A DNA stretch of 64,000 bases from Pseudonocardia petroleophila (GTDB lineage Bacteria; Actinomycetota; Actinomycetes; Mycobacteriales; Pseudonocardiaceae), in NCBI RefSeq assembly GCF_014235185.1, contig NZ_CP060131.1:3913501-3977500 (forward strand). Reading direction: 5' to 3'. The translations under genes and the position numbers were made by a program. The notes under the pieces are model-generated. The model made no database searches. It was given only the letters and a program-made list of their open reading frames with translations, and was not told the DNA's origin. Below are positions 26,209 through 34,822 of this stretch, in pieces (the first letter of the stretch is position 1; the number at the start of each line of letters is the position of its first letter).

Positions 26209-27338
26209 CCGCCGCCACCACATCGCACACAGCCACCCCGCGCACCGGGGACCTGCTCTACACCGAGATCGAGGACGACCTGCGCTCCAGCGTCCGTTCG
26301 CTGCTGGACAAGCGGAGCTCGTGGGACGCCGTCCTGGCCCGTACCGAGAGCGCCGACACCACCGACCGGGAGCTCTGGCGGACCCTCGCCGGCGAGGTGG
26401 GCTGCGCCGCGCTCGCCGTGCCGGAGGACCTGGGTGGCGCCGGTGCGAGCTGGCGCGAGGTGGCGGTCGTGGCCGAGGAACTAGGTCGCGCGGTGGCGCC
26501 CGTCCCGTTCCTGGGGTCCGCGGGCATCGCCGCGGCCCTGCTGCTCGCGCTGGGGGAGCGGGAGCTGCTCGCGGAGCTCGCGTCGGGGGAGCTCGTCGTC
26601 GCCCTCGCCGTCCCGTTCGGCACGGTCCCCGGCGAGCGCCCCGTCACCGTCGAGCTGCGTGAGGGCCGCTTGTCGGGGACCGTGCTCGGCGTGGCCGACG
26701 CCGCCGCTGCGCATGTGCTGCTCGTCCCGGTCGGCGACGCGCTGTACGCGGTCGGGAGCAAGGCCAACGGGCTCGCGCGCCACGAGATCGTCTCGCTGGA
26801 CATGACGCGCCCGCTGGTCGACCTCGTCCTGGACGGGACGGACGCCCGCCTGATCGCGCAGGGCCCGCAGGTCCACGACGCCGTGACCGACGCCCTGCGG
26901 ATCGGGGCGGTCCTCCTGGCGTCGGAGCAGCTCGGGCTGGCCGAGCGGTGCCTGGACATGACCGTCGAGTACCTGCTGGTGCGGCGCCAGTTCGGCCGGG
27001 TCCTGGGTTCCTTCCAGGCGCTCAAGCACCGGCTGGCGGACCTGTGGGTGCTGATCACGCAGGCCCGGGCCGTCGCCCGGTACGCAGCGGAGTGCGCGGC
27101 CACCGGTTCTCCCGACCTCCCGGTGGCCGCGGCGTTGGCGCAGGCCCACTGCTCGGTGGTCGTGCAGCAGGCTGCGGAGGAGTGCATCCAGATGCACGGC
27201 GGCATCGGCTTCACCTGGGAGCACCCCGCGCACCTGTTCCTCAAGCGGGCCAAGAGCACCGCGATCGCGCTCGGCACCGCCGAGCGGCACCGCGCTGCCC
27301 TCGCCGGGCTCGTCGGCATCCCGGGAGCGCAGCGCTGA
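26205..27338 (+). CDS. Acyl-CoA dehydrogenase, partner subunit
   Basis: 377 residues, shorter and less canonical than its neighbour: VPEDLGGAGASWREVAVVAEELG at the start, a weak middle domain without the usual TEP flavin motif, and a good C-terminal QMHGGIGFTWEHPAHLFLKRAK. Loss of half-sites in each subunit is typical of heteromeric actinobacterial acyl-CoA dehydrogenases. It starts at an ATGA overlap with 24991-26208 and its stop overlaps the SDR start (TGATG). Confidence 0.85.
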   Translation: MTAATTSHTATPRTGDLLYTEIEDDLRSSVRSLLDKRSSWDAVLARTESADTTDRELWRTLAGEVGCAALAVPEDLGGAGASWREVAVVAEELGRAVAPVPFLGSAGIAAALLLALGERELLAELASGELVVALAVPFGTVPGERPVTVELREGRLSGTVLGVADAAAAHVLLVPVGDALYAVGSKANGLARHEIVSLDMTRPLVDLVLDGTDARLIAQGPQVHDAVTDALRIGAVLLASEQLGLAERCLDMTVEYLLVRRQFGRVLGSFQALKHRLADLWVLITQARAVARYAAECAATGSPDLPVAAALAQAHCSVVVQQAAEECIQMHGGIGFTWEHPAHLFLKRAKSTAIALGTAERHRAALAGLVGIPGAQR

Positions 27339-28096
27339 TGGCCATCGACCTGACCGGCCTCACCGCGGTCGTCACCGGGGGGAACAACGGCATCGGCCGT
27401 GCCATGGCCGTCGGCCTGGCCCGGGCCGGCGCGAACGTCGCGGTGTGGGCCCGCAACGCCGAGCGCAGCGCCGACGCGGTCGCCGAGATCGCCGGTCACG
27501 GGGTGAAGGCGATCGCCGTGGCCTGCGACGTCGCCGATGAGACCGCGGTGGCCGCGGCGATGGACCGCACCGTCGACGAGCTCGGCCCGCTCGGGTGCTT
27601 CGTGGCCAACGCCGGCATCGCCGAGGCGGCACCGATCACCGAGATGACGCTGGAGACCTGGCACCGCGTCCTGCGGACCAACCTCGACGGCACGTTCTTG
27701 TGCACCCGCGAGGCCGCGCGCCGGTTCGTCGACCAGGGGACCGGCGGCTCGATGATCGTCGTGTCCTCGACCATCAGCCGCTACGGCGGGGCCGGCCAGG
27801 CCGCCTACGCTGCCAGCAAGACCGGCATCGTCGGCCTCGGCCGCACGCTGGCCGTGGAGCTGGCGCGCCACCGGGTCCGCTGCAACATCCTCATCCCGGG
27901 ATGGACCCGCACCGGGATGAACACCGACCTGCAGGCCGACGAGCGCTTCATGAAGGCGACGACCGGCCGGACCCCGGCCCGGCGCTGGGCCGATCCGGAG
28001 GAGTTCCATGAGATCGCGACGTTCCTCGCCGACCCCACCATGACCTTCCACACCGGCAACGAGATCGTCGTCGACGGCGGCTACACGATCTTCTGA
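27338..28096 (+). CDS. SDR family oxidoreductase
   Basis: 252 residues: TGGNNGIG, WARN after the second strand (Arg favours NADP), ANAG instead of NNAG, Ser in VSSTISRYG, YAASK and the C-terminal GNEIVVDGGYTIF. It is co-transcribed with the acyl-CoA dehydrogenase pair before and probably with the two MaoC-like genes after it (32-bp gap), so it likely handles the hydroxyl product of the hydratase. Confidence 0.85.
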   Translation: MAIDLTGLTAVVTGGNNGIGRAMAVGLARAGANVAVWARNAERSADAVAEIAGHGVKAIAVACDVADETAVAAAMDRTVDELGPLGCFVANAGIAEAAPITEMTLETWHRVLRTNLDGTFLCTREAARRFVDQGTGGSMIVVSSTISRYGGAGQAAYAASKTGIVGLGRTLAVELARHRVRCNILIPGWTRTGMNTDLQADERFMKATTGRTPARRWADPEEFHEIATFLADPTMTFHTGNEIVVDGGYTIF

Positions 28097-28128
28097 CCGC
28101 CCCGCTCCCACACCACGAGAGGACGACA

Positions 28129-28605
28129 ATGACCGAGTCGGACGCCGATCTGATCGACGTCGAGGTACTGCGGACCGCCCTCGACGGCCGTGAGCTCCCC
28201 GGGGGAGAGCTGACCGTCGAGGCCTACGAGTCGGCCCTCGCCGACTACGCGCTGCTGGCGCCCGACGTGGACACCGAGCACGCCCACCCGCTGTGGCTGC
28301 TGGTGCTCGCCCTGCGGGGGATGGGGATCAGCGTCGACGAGCTGTGCCGGCTCGCCGGGCAGCGGGCCCAGGACACCCTGCTGTTCGGCAACTGCGAGAT
28401 CGCCCAGCGTCGGCCCGTCCGGGTCGGACACCGCTTCCGGATGACGGCGTCGGCCGGTCCGGTGGCGCGCAAGGAGTCCCGCGGCGGGGGCCACCTCGAC
28501 TTCGTCACCGTGCGCGTCGAGGTACACGACACCGCCGACGGCCCGCACCCCGGCGACCCGGTCGGCACGGTGACCAACGGCTTCATCTTCAAGCGAGGCG
28601 CCTGA
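28129..28605 (+). CDS. MaoC-like / FAS1-type dehydratase subunit (hot-dog fold)
   Basis: 158 residues resembling the MaoC_dehydrat_N type of hot-dog proteins: WLLVLALRGMGISVDELCRLAG, then a strand-rich C-terminal half (VRVGHRFRMTASAGPV, DFVTVRVEV) and GFIFKR at the end. It lacks the D-x-N-x-x-H catalytic motif, which the following gene carries. Its stop overlaps the next start (TGATG), as expected for a two-chain hydratase like ChsH1-ChsH2. Confidence 0.72.
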   Translation: MTESDADLIDVEVLRTALDGRELPGGELTVEAYESALADYALLAPDVDTEHAHPLWLLVLALRGMGISVDELCRLAGQRAQDTLLFGNCEIAQRRPVRVGHRFRMTASAGPVARKESRGGGHLDFVTVRVEVHDTADGPHPGDPVGTVTNGFIFKRGA

Positions 28606-29051
28606 TGACCGGACCGATCCGCACTGCCCTGCCCGCGGTGGGCGACGCGGTGCCACCCTTGCGCGTCGAGAGCGTGAGCGCCGACCGGATCAAGATCATG
28701 GCGTTGGTCCTGCGCGACCCGAACCCGATCCACTTCGACCTCGACGCCGTCCGTGCGGCGGGGCTGGGGGACCGCGAGGTCAACCAGGGCGGCGTCACGA
28801 TGGCGTACGTCATCGACATGCTGGTCGCCTGGACCGGCTCCCGCGCGTCGGTCCGCACGATCGACTGCCGCTTCTCCGCGAACGTGTTCGCCGGTGACAC
28901 CGTCGACGTGGGCGGCACGGTCACCGCGGTGCGCGAGGAGCACGGCGTGCACCTGGTGGACTGCGAGGTCTGGGCCGACTCGGGTCAGGGCGTCCGCGCC
29001 GTCGGGGGCACCGCCACGGTGGCCTTCCTCGGAGTGCGGGTCGGTCAGTAA
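28605..29051 (+). CDS. MaoC-family (R)-hydratase subunit
   Basis: A 148-residue single hot-dog protein with the hydratase-2 catalytic pattern in LRDPNPIHFD (Asp and His, six residues after a short helix), then GGVTMAYVIDML and VDVGGTVT. With the non-catalytic partner encoded just upstream it would hydrate an enoyl-CoA made by the heteromeric acyl-CoA dehydrogenase. Its 3' end overlaps the convergent dehydrogenase gene by 7 bp. Confidence 0.82.
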   Translation: MTGPIRTALPAVGDAVPPLRVESVSADRIKIMALVLRDPNPIHFDLDAVRAAGLGDREVNQGGVTMAYVIDMLVAWTGSRASVRTIDCRFSANVFAGDTVDVGGTVTAVREEHGVHLVDCEVWADSGQGVRAVGGTATVAFLGVRVGQ

Positions 29052-30211
29052 GAGCGCGGCAGGCCGAACGACTCGGCGAGGTTGTTGCGCGCCATCTCGT
29101 TGCTGATCGGTGCGATCCGGAACTGACGCAGGTCGCGCCAGAACCGTTGTGCGTGGGTCTCGGCGGAGATGCCCATGCCGCCGAGGATCTGGATGCCGCG
29201 GTCCGCCGCGGCCACGGCGAGCTCGGAGGTCACGACCTTCACCATGTTGGCCTCCTTGTGGCACGGCAGGCCCGACGCCTCGCGCCATGCCGCGTCGAAC
29301 ACCATCAGCTCGCTCTGCTTCTGACCCAGCGCGGTGTCAGCGATGTAGTGCTGGATGATCTGGTGACCGCCGATCACCTTCCCGAAGGTCTTGCGGTTCT
29401 TCGCGTACTCGACGGATTCCTCGAGGATCCCGTCGAGCATTCCCAGGGCTAGGGCCCCGCTCATCACCCGTTCGTTGTTCAGGGACGCGAGCAGGACCTT
29501 GAAGCCCTGGTGCTCGGTCCCGAGCAGCTGGGAGTCCGGGACGAAGACGTCGTCGAGGAACACCTCGCAGGAGCCCATCGCGCGCATGCCGAGCTTGGGG
29601 ATGTAGCGCATGTCGATGCCGGGGGAGTCTGTCGGGACCAGCAGCAGCGTCGTGGGGGCGCGCGTCCCCGGGGTCTCCGGATCGCCGCTGCGCGCGAGCA
29701 GCAGCAGGTAGGTGGCCTCCTTCGCGCCCGTCGACCACATCTTCTGACCGTTCACCCGCCACCCGCCGTCGACCTTCTTGGCGCGGGTGGTCATGGCACC
29801 GAGCAGGTCGGTGCCGCCGCCGGGCTCGGTCACGGCGATGGAGAAGCGGATCTCGCCCGCCGCGAGCCGGGGCAGGTACTGCCGCTTCTGCTCTTCCGTG
29901 CCGCCGTGCGACAGCGCCTTCGCGCCGGCGAAGGAGGGGATGCCCCACACCCAGGACAGCCCGCCGAGGGTGCGGGCGAGTTCCCGGGCGAGCACCGCGG
30001 TGTCCACCGCATTGCCGCCCTGCCCGCCGTACTCCTCGTCGATGCCCATCGCGTGGAAACCGGCTTCCGCCATGCCCTCCCACAGCTCGTAGGGGTACTG
30101 GTACTCCCGCTTCTCCAGTTCGCTCGCGCGCTCGGGCGGGTAGTTCTTGTCCACCCACGTGCGCACGGAGTCGCGGAACGCGCGGCGGTCGTCGTCCAGG
30201 TCGAGCAGCAT
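29045..30211 (-). CDS. Acyl-CoA dehydrogenase
   Basis: 388 residues with all typical blocks: VTEPGGGTDLLGAMTT, NGQKMWSTGAKEATYLLL, GMRAMGSCEVFLDDVFVP, NNERVMSGALALGMLD and a C-terminal ISAETHAQRFWRDLRQFRIAPISNEMARN. ATG 30211 lies 7 bp after the -10 TAGCGT and has no Shine-Dalgarno sequence, so the mRNA is predicted leaderless. The frame continues upstream to 30973 but that part is antisense to the TetR gene. Confidence 0.88.
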   Translation of the reverse strand: MLLDLDDDRRAFRDSVRTWVDKNYPPERASELEKREYQYPYELWEGMAEAGFHAMGIDEEYGGQGGNAVDTAVLARELARTLGGLSWVWGIPSFAGAKALSHGGTEEQKRQYLPRLAAGEIRFSIAVTEPGGGTDLLGAMTTRAKKVDGGWRVNGQKMWSTGAKEATYLLLLARSGDPETPGTRAPTTLLLVPTDSPGIDMRYIPKLGMRAMGSCEVFLDDVFVPDSQLLGTEHQGFKVLLASLNNERVMSGALALGMLDGILEESVEYAKNRKTFGKVIGGHQIIQHYIADTALGQKQSELMVFDAAWREASGLPCHKEANMVKVVTSELAVAAADRGIQILGGMGISAETHAQRFWRDLRQFRIAPISNEMARNNLAESFGLPRSY

Positions 30212-30218
30212 GGTGACG

Positions 30219-30263
30219 ACGCTAGGAGTCGGGGTCCGCCTCCGGTTGTCGCGTAACGCGACA
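30219..30263 (-). promoter_or_regulatory. Regulon promoter of the acyl-CoA dehydrogenase at 29045-30211 (leaderless)
   Basis: TGTCGC-GTAAC-GCGACA (30247-30263), a perfect palindrome; the minus-strand -10 TAGCGT is at 30224-30219. The start codon at 30211 follows by 7 bp, placing the palindrome centre 44 bp from the first base of the mRNA. It also lies about 42 bp upstream of the divergent TetR start. Confidence 0.8.
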
Positions 30264-30304
30264 GCCCACGGGCGTCTGGCCCGCAGCCGGTTATCGTGCC
30301 GGAC

Positions 30305-30922
30305 GTGGCGAGCCCGAGCACCGACGACGCGGCGGCCGGCGATGCCGGCCGCCGGATCCGGCTCGACGCCGACGACCGGCGCGACCAGATCCTCAAGGGC
30401 GCCCGCCGACTGTTCGCCGAGCGGCCGTACTCGGGCGTGTCCACGACGGAACTGGCGGCGGCGGCGGGCACGACGCGGACGAATCTGCACTACTACTTCG
30501 GCACCAAGCGCGGCCTCTACCTCGAGGTGCTGCGCGAGTTCGGGCAGCTCCCCGCGCTGCCGGCAGAGCGTGCGGGTCGGGCGACCGGCCCCGCAGAGCT
30601 CGCCCGGCTGTTCGCGCGGTGGCTCGACGTCCTCGAGCAGCACCCGCAGACCATCATGACGATGATCGGCACCACTGCCCCGGGCTCGGATCCGGAGGTG
30701 GAGGCGGTGTTCCGGGACGGCCTGCGCGCGTGGGAGGACCGGCTGATCGCCGTGCTCGAGCTGCGCGACGACCCGTCGACCCGGGCGATGATCCGGAGCT
30801 TCCAGGGGATGGTCTCCGCCGCGATCGCGGAGTGGCTCCACGGCAGCTCGTTGACCAAGGCGCAGGTCCAGGCCCTGCTCACGCGCACCCTGCTGTGCAT
30901 CGCCGAGGACGTCGCCCGCTGA
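30305..30922 (+). CDS. TetR-family transcriptional regulator
   Basis: 205 residues. The N-terminal helix-turn-helix is clear: ILKGARRLFAERPYSGVSTTELAAAAGTT (split here: HTH core VSTTELAAAAGTTRTNLHYY), then a ligand domain with the pattern of TetR_C proteins. I use GTG 30305, which lies 7 bp after TATCGT (30292-30297) and would be leaderless; GTG 30296 is in frame. It shares its upstream region with a regulon palindrome, so it may be part of the control of the island, probably as a ligand-responsive repressor. Confidence 0.85.
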   Translation: MASPSTDDAAAGDAGRRIRLDADDRRDQILKGARRLFAERPYSGVSTTELAAAAGTTRTNLHYYFGTKRGLYLEVLREFGQLPALPAERAGRATGPAELARLFARWLDVLEQHPQTIMTMIGTTAPGSDPEVEAVFRDGLRAWEDRLIAVLELRDDPSTRAMIRSFQGMVSAAIAEWLHGSSLTKAQVQALLTRTLLCIAEDVAR

Positions 30923-30933
30923 CGAAGGTCTTC

Positions 30934-30962
30934 TTGACACATTGTCAGTAGCGGGGTGATGA
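30934..30962 (+). promoter_or_regulatory. Candidate promoter of the GAF-Fis regulator gene
   Basis: TTGACA (30934-30939) is a consensus -35, with TGATGA (30957-30962) 17 bp downstream. TGACA-CAT-TGTCA (30935-30947) forms a small inverted repeat over the -35, a possible operator. The shared 17-bp element is absent here. Confidence 0.45.
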
Positions 30963-31077
30963 TCCGGGCTCACGATGCCGTGGTCCGCTGTGGGCAGCGG
31001 CAGTGACTCCTCGGGAGTGGACGTGGACAGCGCTGTCGTTCGACACGATCAGACCGCTCGCAGCCCGGAGGCGTCCC

Positions 31078-32850
31078 GTGGATGACTGGGTGCGCGCCGT
31101 TCACCACGCCCGCGAGCTGCTCGACGGGGCCGCCGCGCACATGCCCGAGAAGGCGGGTGCGGTCCGGCCGGTCGTCTACGACTCGTGGAAGCGCTCCAAG
31201 CTGCAGGGCCTCGACCCGGACAGCGTCGCGCCCGGCTACTACCCCGAAATCGAGCTCGACTCCTACCTGACCCGCGTCGTCGCACCGCTGGTGGAGAGGC
31301 GCCGCGGCGCTCTGGACGCGGCGATGTGCGCGCTGTCGTTGACCGACCAGGACGGGCGGTTGCTGCGGCGCTGGGTCCCCAACACCTCGTTCGCGGGCAG
31401 GCTGGACTCCCTGTCCGTGTTGCCGCGGTTCTCCGTCGCGGAGTCGCACGTGGGGACGACCAGCGCGATCTCCCTGCTGAGCGGCACGCCGGTGCTGGTC
31501 CGCGGCCCGGAGCACTTCTCCGAGGTCTTCCACGCGCTGAGCTGTGCCGGAGCCCCGATCGTCCACCCGGTGACCCGACGGATCGTCGGCAGCATCGACC
31601 TGACGTGCCGTCTGGAGGACACGAGCCCGTTCGTCCTATCCTGGGTGGTGGAGCTCGCGGCCGACGTGCAGAGGGCCTTGCGGGACTCGGCGTCGCGACG
31701 CGAGCGCCTCCTTCTCGACTCCTACCTCGCCCACAACCGCGACGCCCGGCACCCCCTGGTCACCCTGGACCGCAACACGATCATCACCAATGCCGCGGCG
31801 GCCCGCCTCATCGGCGGGATGGACCAGGCCGTGCTGTGGGAACACGCGTCGCGGGCCATCGGCGAGAGTGCGACCGCGGCGCGGAGCGTGGTGCTCGCCG
31901 ACGGCACCCGGGTGTCGATCGAGACCCGACCGGTCACCGACGGCCCCGACGTGGTCGGTGCGGTCCTCAAGATCAAGCAGGAGTCGGCCCGTGAACCGTC
32001 GCGGCGCACCGCGCGTCCGGCCACCCCGCTGTCGGGCTTGGTCGGACACAGCGCCCGGTGGACGGCGCTGTGCGCGCAGGCCGCGCGGATCGGCCCGGTC
32101 GACCGGCTCCTGGTGGTGGGCGAGCAGGGGAGCGGCCGCGCGGCCGTCGCGCGCTCTCTGGCGCAGCCGGGGCCCGTGCGGCTGCTGGACGCGGCGCAGG
32201 CCGGCAGCTCGGGTCACGAGCGCTGGCTGCGCGACGTCGAGACCGAGCTCGACGGCCCCGACGAGAACCTCGTCCTGCGCCACGTCGATCTCCTGGACCC
32301 CGCACTGGCGCAGGCCACCGATGCCGCACTCCGGCGCCGCCCGACGGGGCGGCAGGTCTTCGCCACCTCGGAGGTCGGACCGATCGCGGCGGGTCGCCGC
32401 AACCCGCTCCTCGACACGTTCGTCGACGTCCTAGAGGTTCCGCCGCTGCGCGACCGGTTGGACGACCTACCCACGTTGCTCGCCGCGCTGACCGCCAGGT
32501 CCGTGGGTGACGGGCCGGTGGTGCGCTGGATGCCCGACGGCGTCCAGGCCCTGAGCCGGCTCGACTGGCCGGGCAACGTCGCCTCGCTCGACGCGCTGGT
32601 GCGGGGACTGGTCGCGCGCTGCCGGACCGGCTACATCGGCGCGCGCGACCTGCCTGCCGACGTCGCCGCCCGTGCCTCCCGGCGACCGCTTGCCATGCTG
32701 GAGCAGGCCGAGGCCCAGGCGATCATGCGCGCCCTGCAGGACGCGGGCGGCAACAAGCACCGCGCCGCGGAGTCGCTCGGGATCGCGCGCTCGACGCTGT
32801 ACCGCAAGGTGCGGGCGCTCGGGCTGGACCTGTCCACCACGGCGTTCTGA
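31078..32850 (+). CDS. GAF / AAA+-like / Fis-type transcriptional regulator (AcoR-like, sigma-54-independent)
   Basis: 590 residues: an N-terminal helical part and GAF domain (about 20-190, VAESHVGTTSAISLL is the usual GAF signature), a PAS-like linker (about 215-300), a degenerate AAA+ domain (about 320-480) and a Fis-type helix-turn-helix at the end (GGNKHRAAESLGIARSTLYR). The Walker A reads GEQGSGRAAV, with Arg for Lys, and there is no GAFTGA loop, so it should not act through sigma-54. It is the best candidate activator for the palindrome regulon. GTG 31078 has GGAGG 6 bp upstream. Confidence 0.83.
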   Translation: MDDWVRAVHHARELLDGAAAHMPEKAGAVRPVVYDSWKRSKLQGLDPDSVAPGYYPEIELDSYLTRVVAPLVERRRGALDAAMCALSLTDQDGRLLRRWVPNTSFAGRLDSLSVLPRFSVAESHVGTTSAISLLSGTPVLVRGPEHFSEVFHALSCAGAPIVHPVTRRIVGSIDLTCRLEDTSPFVLSWVVELAADVQRALRDSASRRERLLLDSYLAHNRDARHPLVTLDRNTIITNAAAARLIGGMDQAVLWEHASRAIGESATAARSVVLADGTRVSIETRPVTDGPDVVGAVLKIKQESAREPSRRTARPATPLSGLVGHSARWTALCAQAARIGPVDRLLVVGEQGSGRAAVARSLAQPGPVRLLDAAQAGSSGHERWLRDVETELDGPDENLVLRHVDLLDPALAQATDAALRRRPTGRQVFATSEVGPIAAGRRNPLLDTFVDVLEVPPLRDRLDDLPTLLAALTARSVGDGPVVRWMPDGVQALSRLDWPGNVASLDALVRGLVARCRTGYIGARDLPADVAARASRRPLAMLEQAEAQAIMRALQDAGGNKHRAAESLGIARSTLYRKVRALGLDLSTTAF

Positions 32851-32856
32851 GTCCGT

Positions 32857-32893
32857 CCACCGCGGGGCGGCCGGGTGGCCCGGCCGCCGGTGG
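32857..32893. terminator. Bidirectional hairpin between the regulator and transporter genes
   Basis: CCACCGCGGGGCGGCCGGG and CCCGGCCGCCGGTGG pair around a 3-nt loop, between the convergent stop codons at 32850 and 32899. Confidence 0.7.
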
Positions 32894-32898
32894 TCGGC

Positions 32899-34260
32899 TC
32901 AGGACGACTGAGGGACCGCGCGGTCCGCCGCACCGGGCCGCGGGACCGGGCGGTAGCTCTCCTTCGTCGTGACGATCGACACCAGCGTGAGCACGGCGGC
33001 GACGGCCACGAACGCTGCGACGGCGTTGATCGTGCCGGTCGCGGCCAGCAGGGACGCGGCGATGAGCGGGGCGAACCCGCCACCCACTACGGCGCCGAGC
33101 TGGTAGCCCACCGACGCGCCCGAGTAGCGGACGCTGGTGCTGAACATCTCGGTGAAGAACGCCGCCATCGGTCCGTACAGCCCGCCGAGAACGATTCCGG
33201 CCGTCAGGGCGGCGACGAGCATCCCGGGGACGGTCGCGGTCTCCATCAACCAGAAGAACGGGAACGCCGACAGCAGCGTCGCGGCTCCGGCCGGAACCAG
33301 GACCCGCTTGCGCCCGACCCGGTCCGACAACGTCGCGAACAGCGGGATCGTCAGGACGGTCGCCCCGCTGGAGATCAGGATGATCGTCAGGATCGTGGAC
33401 CGCGCGACGCCCAGTGTGCCGACATAAGACACCATGAACACGATGAGGATGTAGTAGTAGACCTGGATCACCAGGATCATCCCGCCGGACTGCAGGATCT
33501 GCCGCGGGTGGGTGCGCAGGGCCTCCACCAGTGGTGAGCGCGGCCGGATCGGGGTGGCCTCGGCGGCGCCCGGCTCGGGGGCGGAGTCCTGGAGGCTGCG
33601 GAAGTCGGGGGTGTCCTCGATCTTTAGCTGGATGTAGAGGCCCAGCCCGATCACGAGCACGCTGAGCAGGAACGGCACCCGCCATCCCCAAGAGGCGAAC
33701 GCCTCCGCGGGCAGCGCCGCGATGAGGACGAGGAACACCACGTTCGAGAGGATGACCGCGAGCGACGGTCCCATCTGGGCGAAGCTGCCGTAGAACCCGC
33801 GGCGATGGGGCGGAGCGTTCTCGGTGACCAGCAGCATCGCGCCGCCGTACTGACCGCCGATGGCCAGGCCCTGCACGCAGCGCAGCAGCACCAGCAGGAT
33901 CGGCGCGGCCACCCCGATGGTGGCGTAGGTGGGGAGCAGCCCGATCAGCGTCGTCGCGACACCCATCATGACCATCGCGACGACCAGCATCCTCTTGCGG
34001 CCCATCCGGTCGCCGAAGTGCCCGAAGACGACGCCGCCGACCGGCCGGAACAGGAACCCGACGCCGAACGTCGCGAACGCCGCCAGCGTGCCGACCACGG
34101 GGGACACCGACGGGAAGAACACCGTGTTGAACACCAGGGCCGCGGCTGTCCCGTAGATGTAGAAGTCGTACCACTCCAGTGTGCTCGCGGAGAGCGCTGC
34201 AGCGGCCACCCGTCGCAGCACCCGCTCCGGCGGCGCGCCGCCGCTGTCCTCGTCGACCAT
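32899..34260 (-). CDS. MFS transporter, metabolite:H+ symporter (MHS) family
   Basis: 453 residues with about 12 hydrophobic segments. The MHS signatures are STLEWYDFYIYGTAAALVF at the N-terminus, GHFGDRMGRKRML between helices 2 and 3, and RCVQGLAIGGQYGGAML. The family imports carboxylates and other small polar metabolites (as in KgtP, ProP, ShiA). The gene is preceded by a regulon-type promoter, so it probably takes up the growth substrate or a pathway acid. Confidence 0.88.
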   Translation of the reverse strand: MVDEDSGGAPPERVLRRVAAAALSASTLEWYDFYIYGTAAALVFNTVFFPSVSPVVGTLAAFATFGVGFLFRPVGGVVFGHFGDRMGRKRMLVVAMVMMGVATTLIGLLPTYATIGVAAPILLVLLRCVQGLAIGGQYGGAMLLVTENAPPHRRGFYGSFAQMGPSLAVILSNVVFLVLIAALPAEAFASWGWRVPFLLSVLVIGLGLYIQLKIEDTPDFRSLQDSAPEPGAAEATPIRPRSPLVEALRTHPRQILQSGGMILVIQVYYYILIVFMVSYVGTLGVARSTILTIILISSGATVLTIPLFATLSDRVGRKRVLVPAGAATLLSAFPFFWLMETATVPGMLVAALTAGIVLGGLYGPMAAFFTEMFSTSVRYSGASVGYQLGAVVGGGFAPLIAASLLAATGTINAVAAFVAVAAVLTLVSIVTTKESYRPVPRPGAADRAVPQSS

Positions 34261-34314
34261 CTCGTCACGCCCTCGCAGGTCAGGGCCGGTGCGGTCACCG
34301 GACCGGGTCCCTGC

Positions 34315-34359
34315 ACGGTAGGGACGGCGTGTCCGGCGCAGGTGTCGCAGAACAGGACG
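34315..34359 (-). promoter_or_regulatory. Regulon promoter of the MHS transporter gene
   Basis: The promoter-proximal arm GCGACA is intact (plus-strand TGTCGC 34343-34348) and the -10 TACCGT (34320-34315) is at the standard distance, but the distal arm (34354-34359) is degenerate. This is the weakest palindrome of the set. Confidence 0.55.
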
Positions 34360-34372
34360 GCGGGGGCCGGTG

Positions 34373-34417
34373 TGGAGCGGATTGCGACACCGGACGCCGT
34401 GGTCGCCTGCCTAGCGT
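34373..34417 (+). promoter_or_regulatory. Regulon promoter of the small monooxygenase gene
   Basis: TGGAGCGGATTGCGACA (34373-34389) and -10 TAGCGT (34412-34417). Confidence 0.75.
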
Positions 34418-34470
34418 CGGCCCCGAGCGCAGCACCGCCGTTCGCTCGCGGCCGTTCCGGAGGAGTCCCT

Positions 34471-34797
34471 GTGACCGAGCCCGTCGTCGTCGTCGCCACC
34501 GTCGTGCCGAAGCCCGGCCGCGACGAGGAGGTGGAGGCCGCCTTCCGCACCGCGGTCGCCGCCACCCATGCCCAGGACGACGGGTGCGAGCTCTACGCCC
34601 TGCACCGCTCGGTCCGCGGCAAGGAGGGGTTCGTGGTCGTCGAGAAGTGGTCCTCGGCCGACGCGCTCCGCGCCCACGGTGGCGGTGCCGCGTTCGCGGC
34701 GCTGTCGGCCGAGGTGGCCGACCTGCTGGTCGAACCCCTCGGTGTCACGGTGCTGCAGCCCCTCCCCGCCGGGGACGAGGAGCTGGGCCGGCTCTGA
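34471..34797 (+). CDS. Antibiotic biosynthesis monooxygenase (ABM) domain protein
   Basis: A 108-residue ferredoxin-like alpha+beta barrel protein: VVVVATVVPKPGRDEEVEAAF, then CELYALHRSV and FVVVEKWSSADALRAH, as in YgiN-type quinol monooxygenases. In catabolic clusters such proteins act as cofactor-free oxygenases or stabilise reactive intermediates; which applies here is open. GTG 34471 follows GGAGGAG by 6 bp. Confidence 0.82.
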   Translation: MTEPVVVVATVVPKPGRDEEVEAAFRTAVAATHAQDDGCELYALHRSVRGKEGFVVVEKWSSADALRAHGGGAAFAALSAEVADLLVEPLGVTVLQPLPAGDEELGRL

Positions 34798-34822
34798 GTC
34801 CTCGGCGACCTGGCGGCGGGGT

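Noticed and set aside
29045..30973. A 642-residue acyl-CoA dehydrogenase fusion
   Set aside because: The extra 254 residues are antisense to the TetR gene and cross the promoter; the family start is at 30211.
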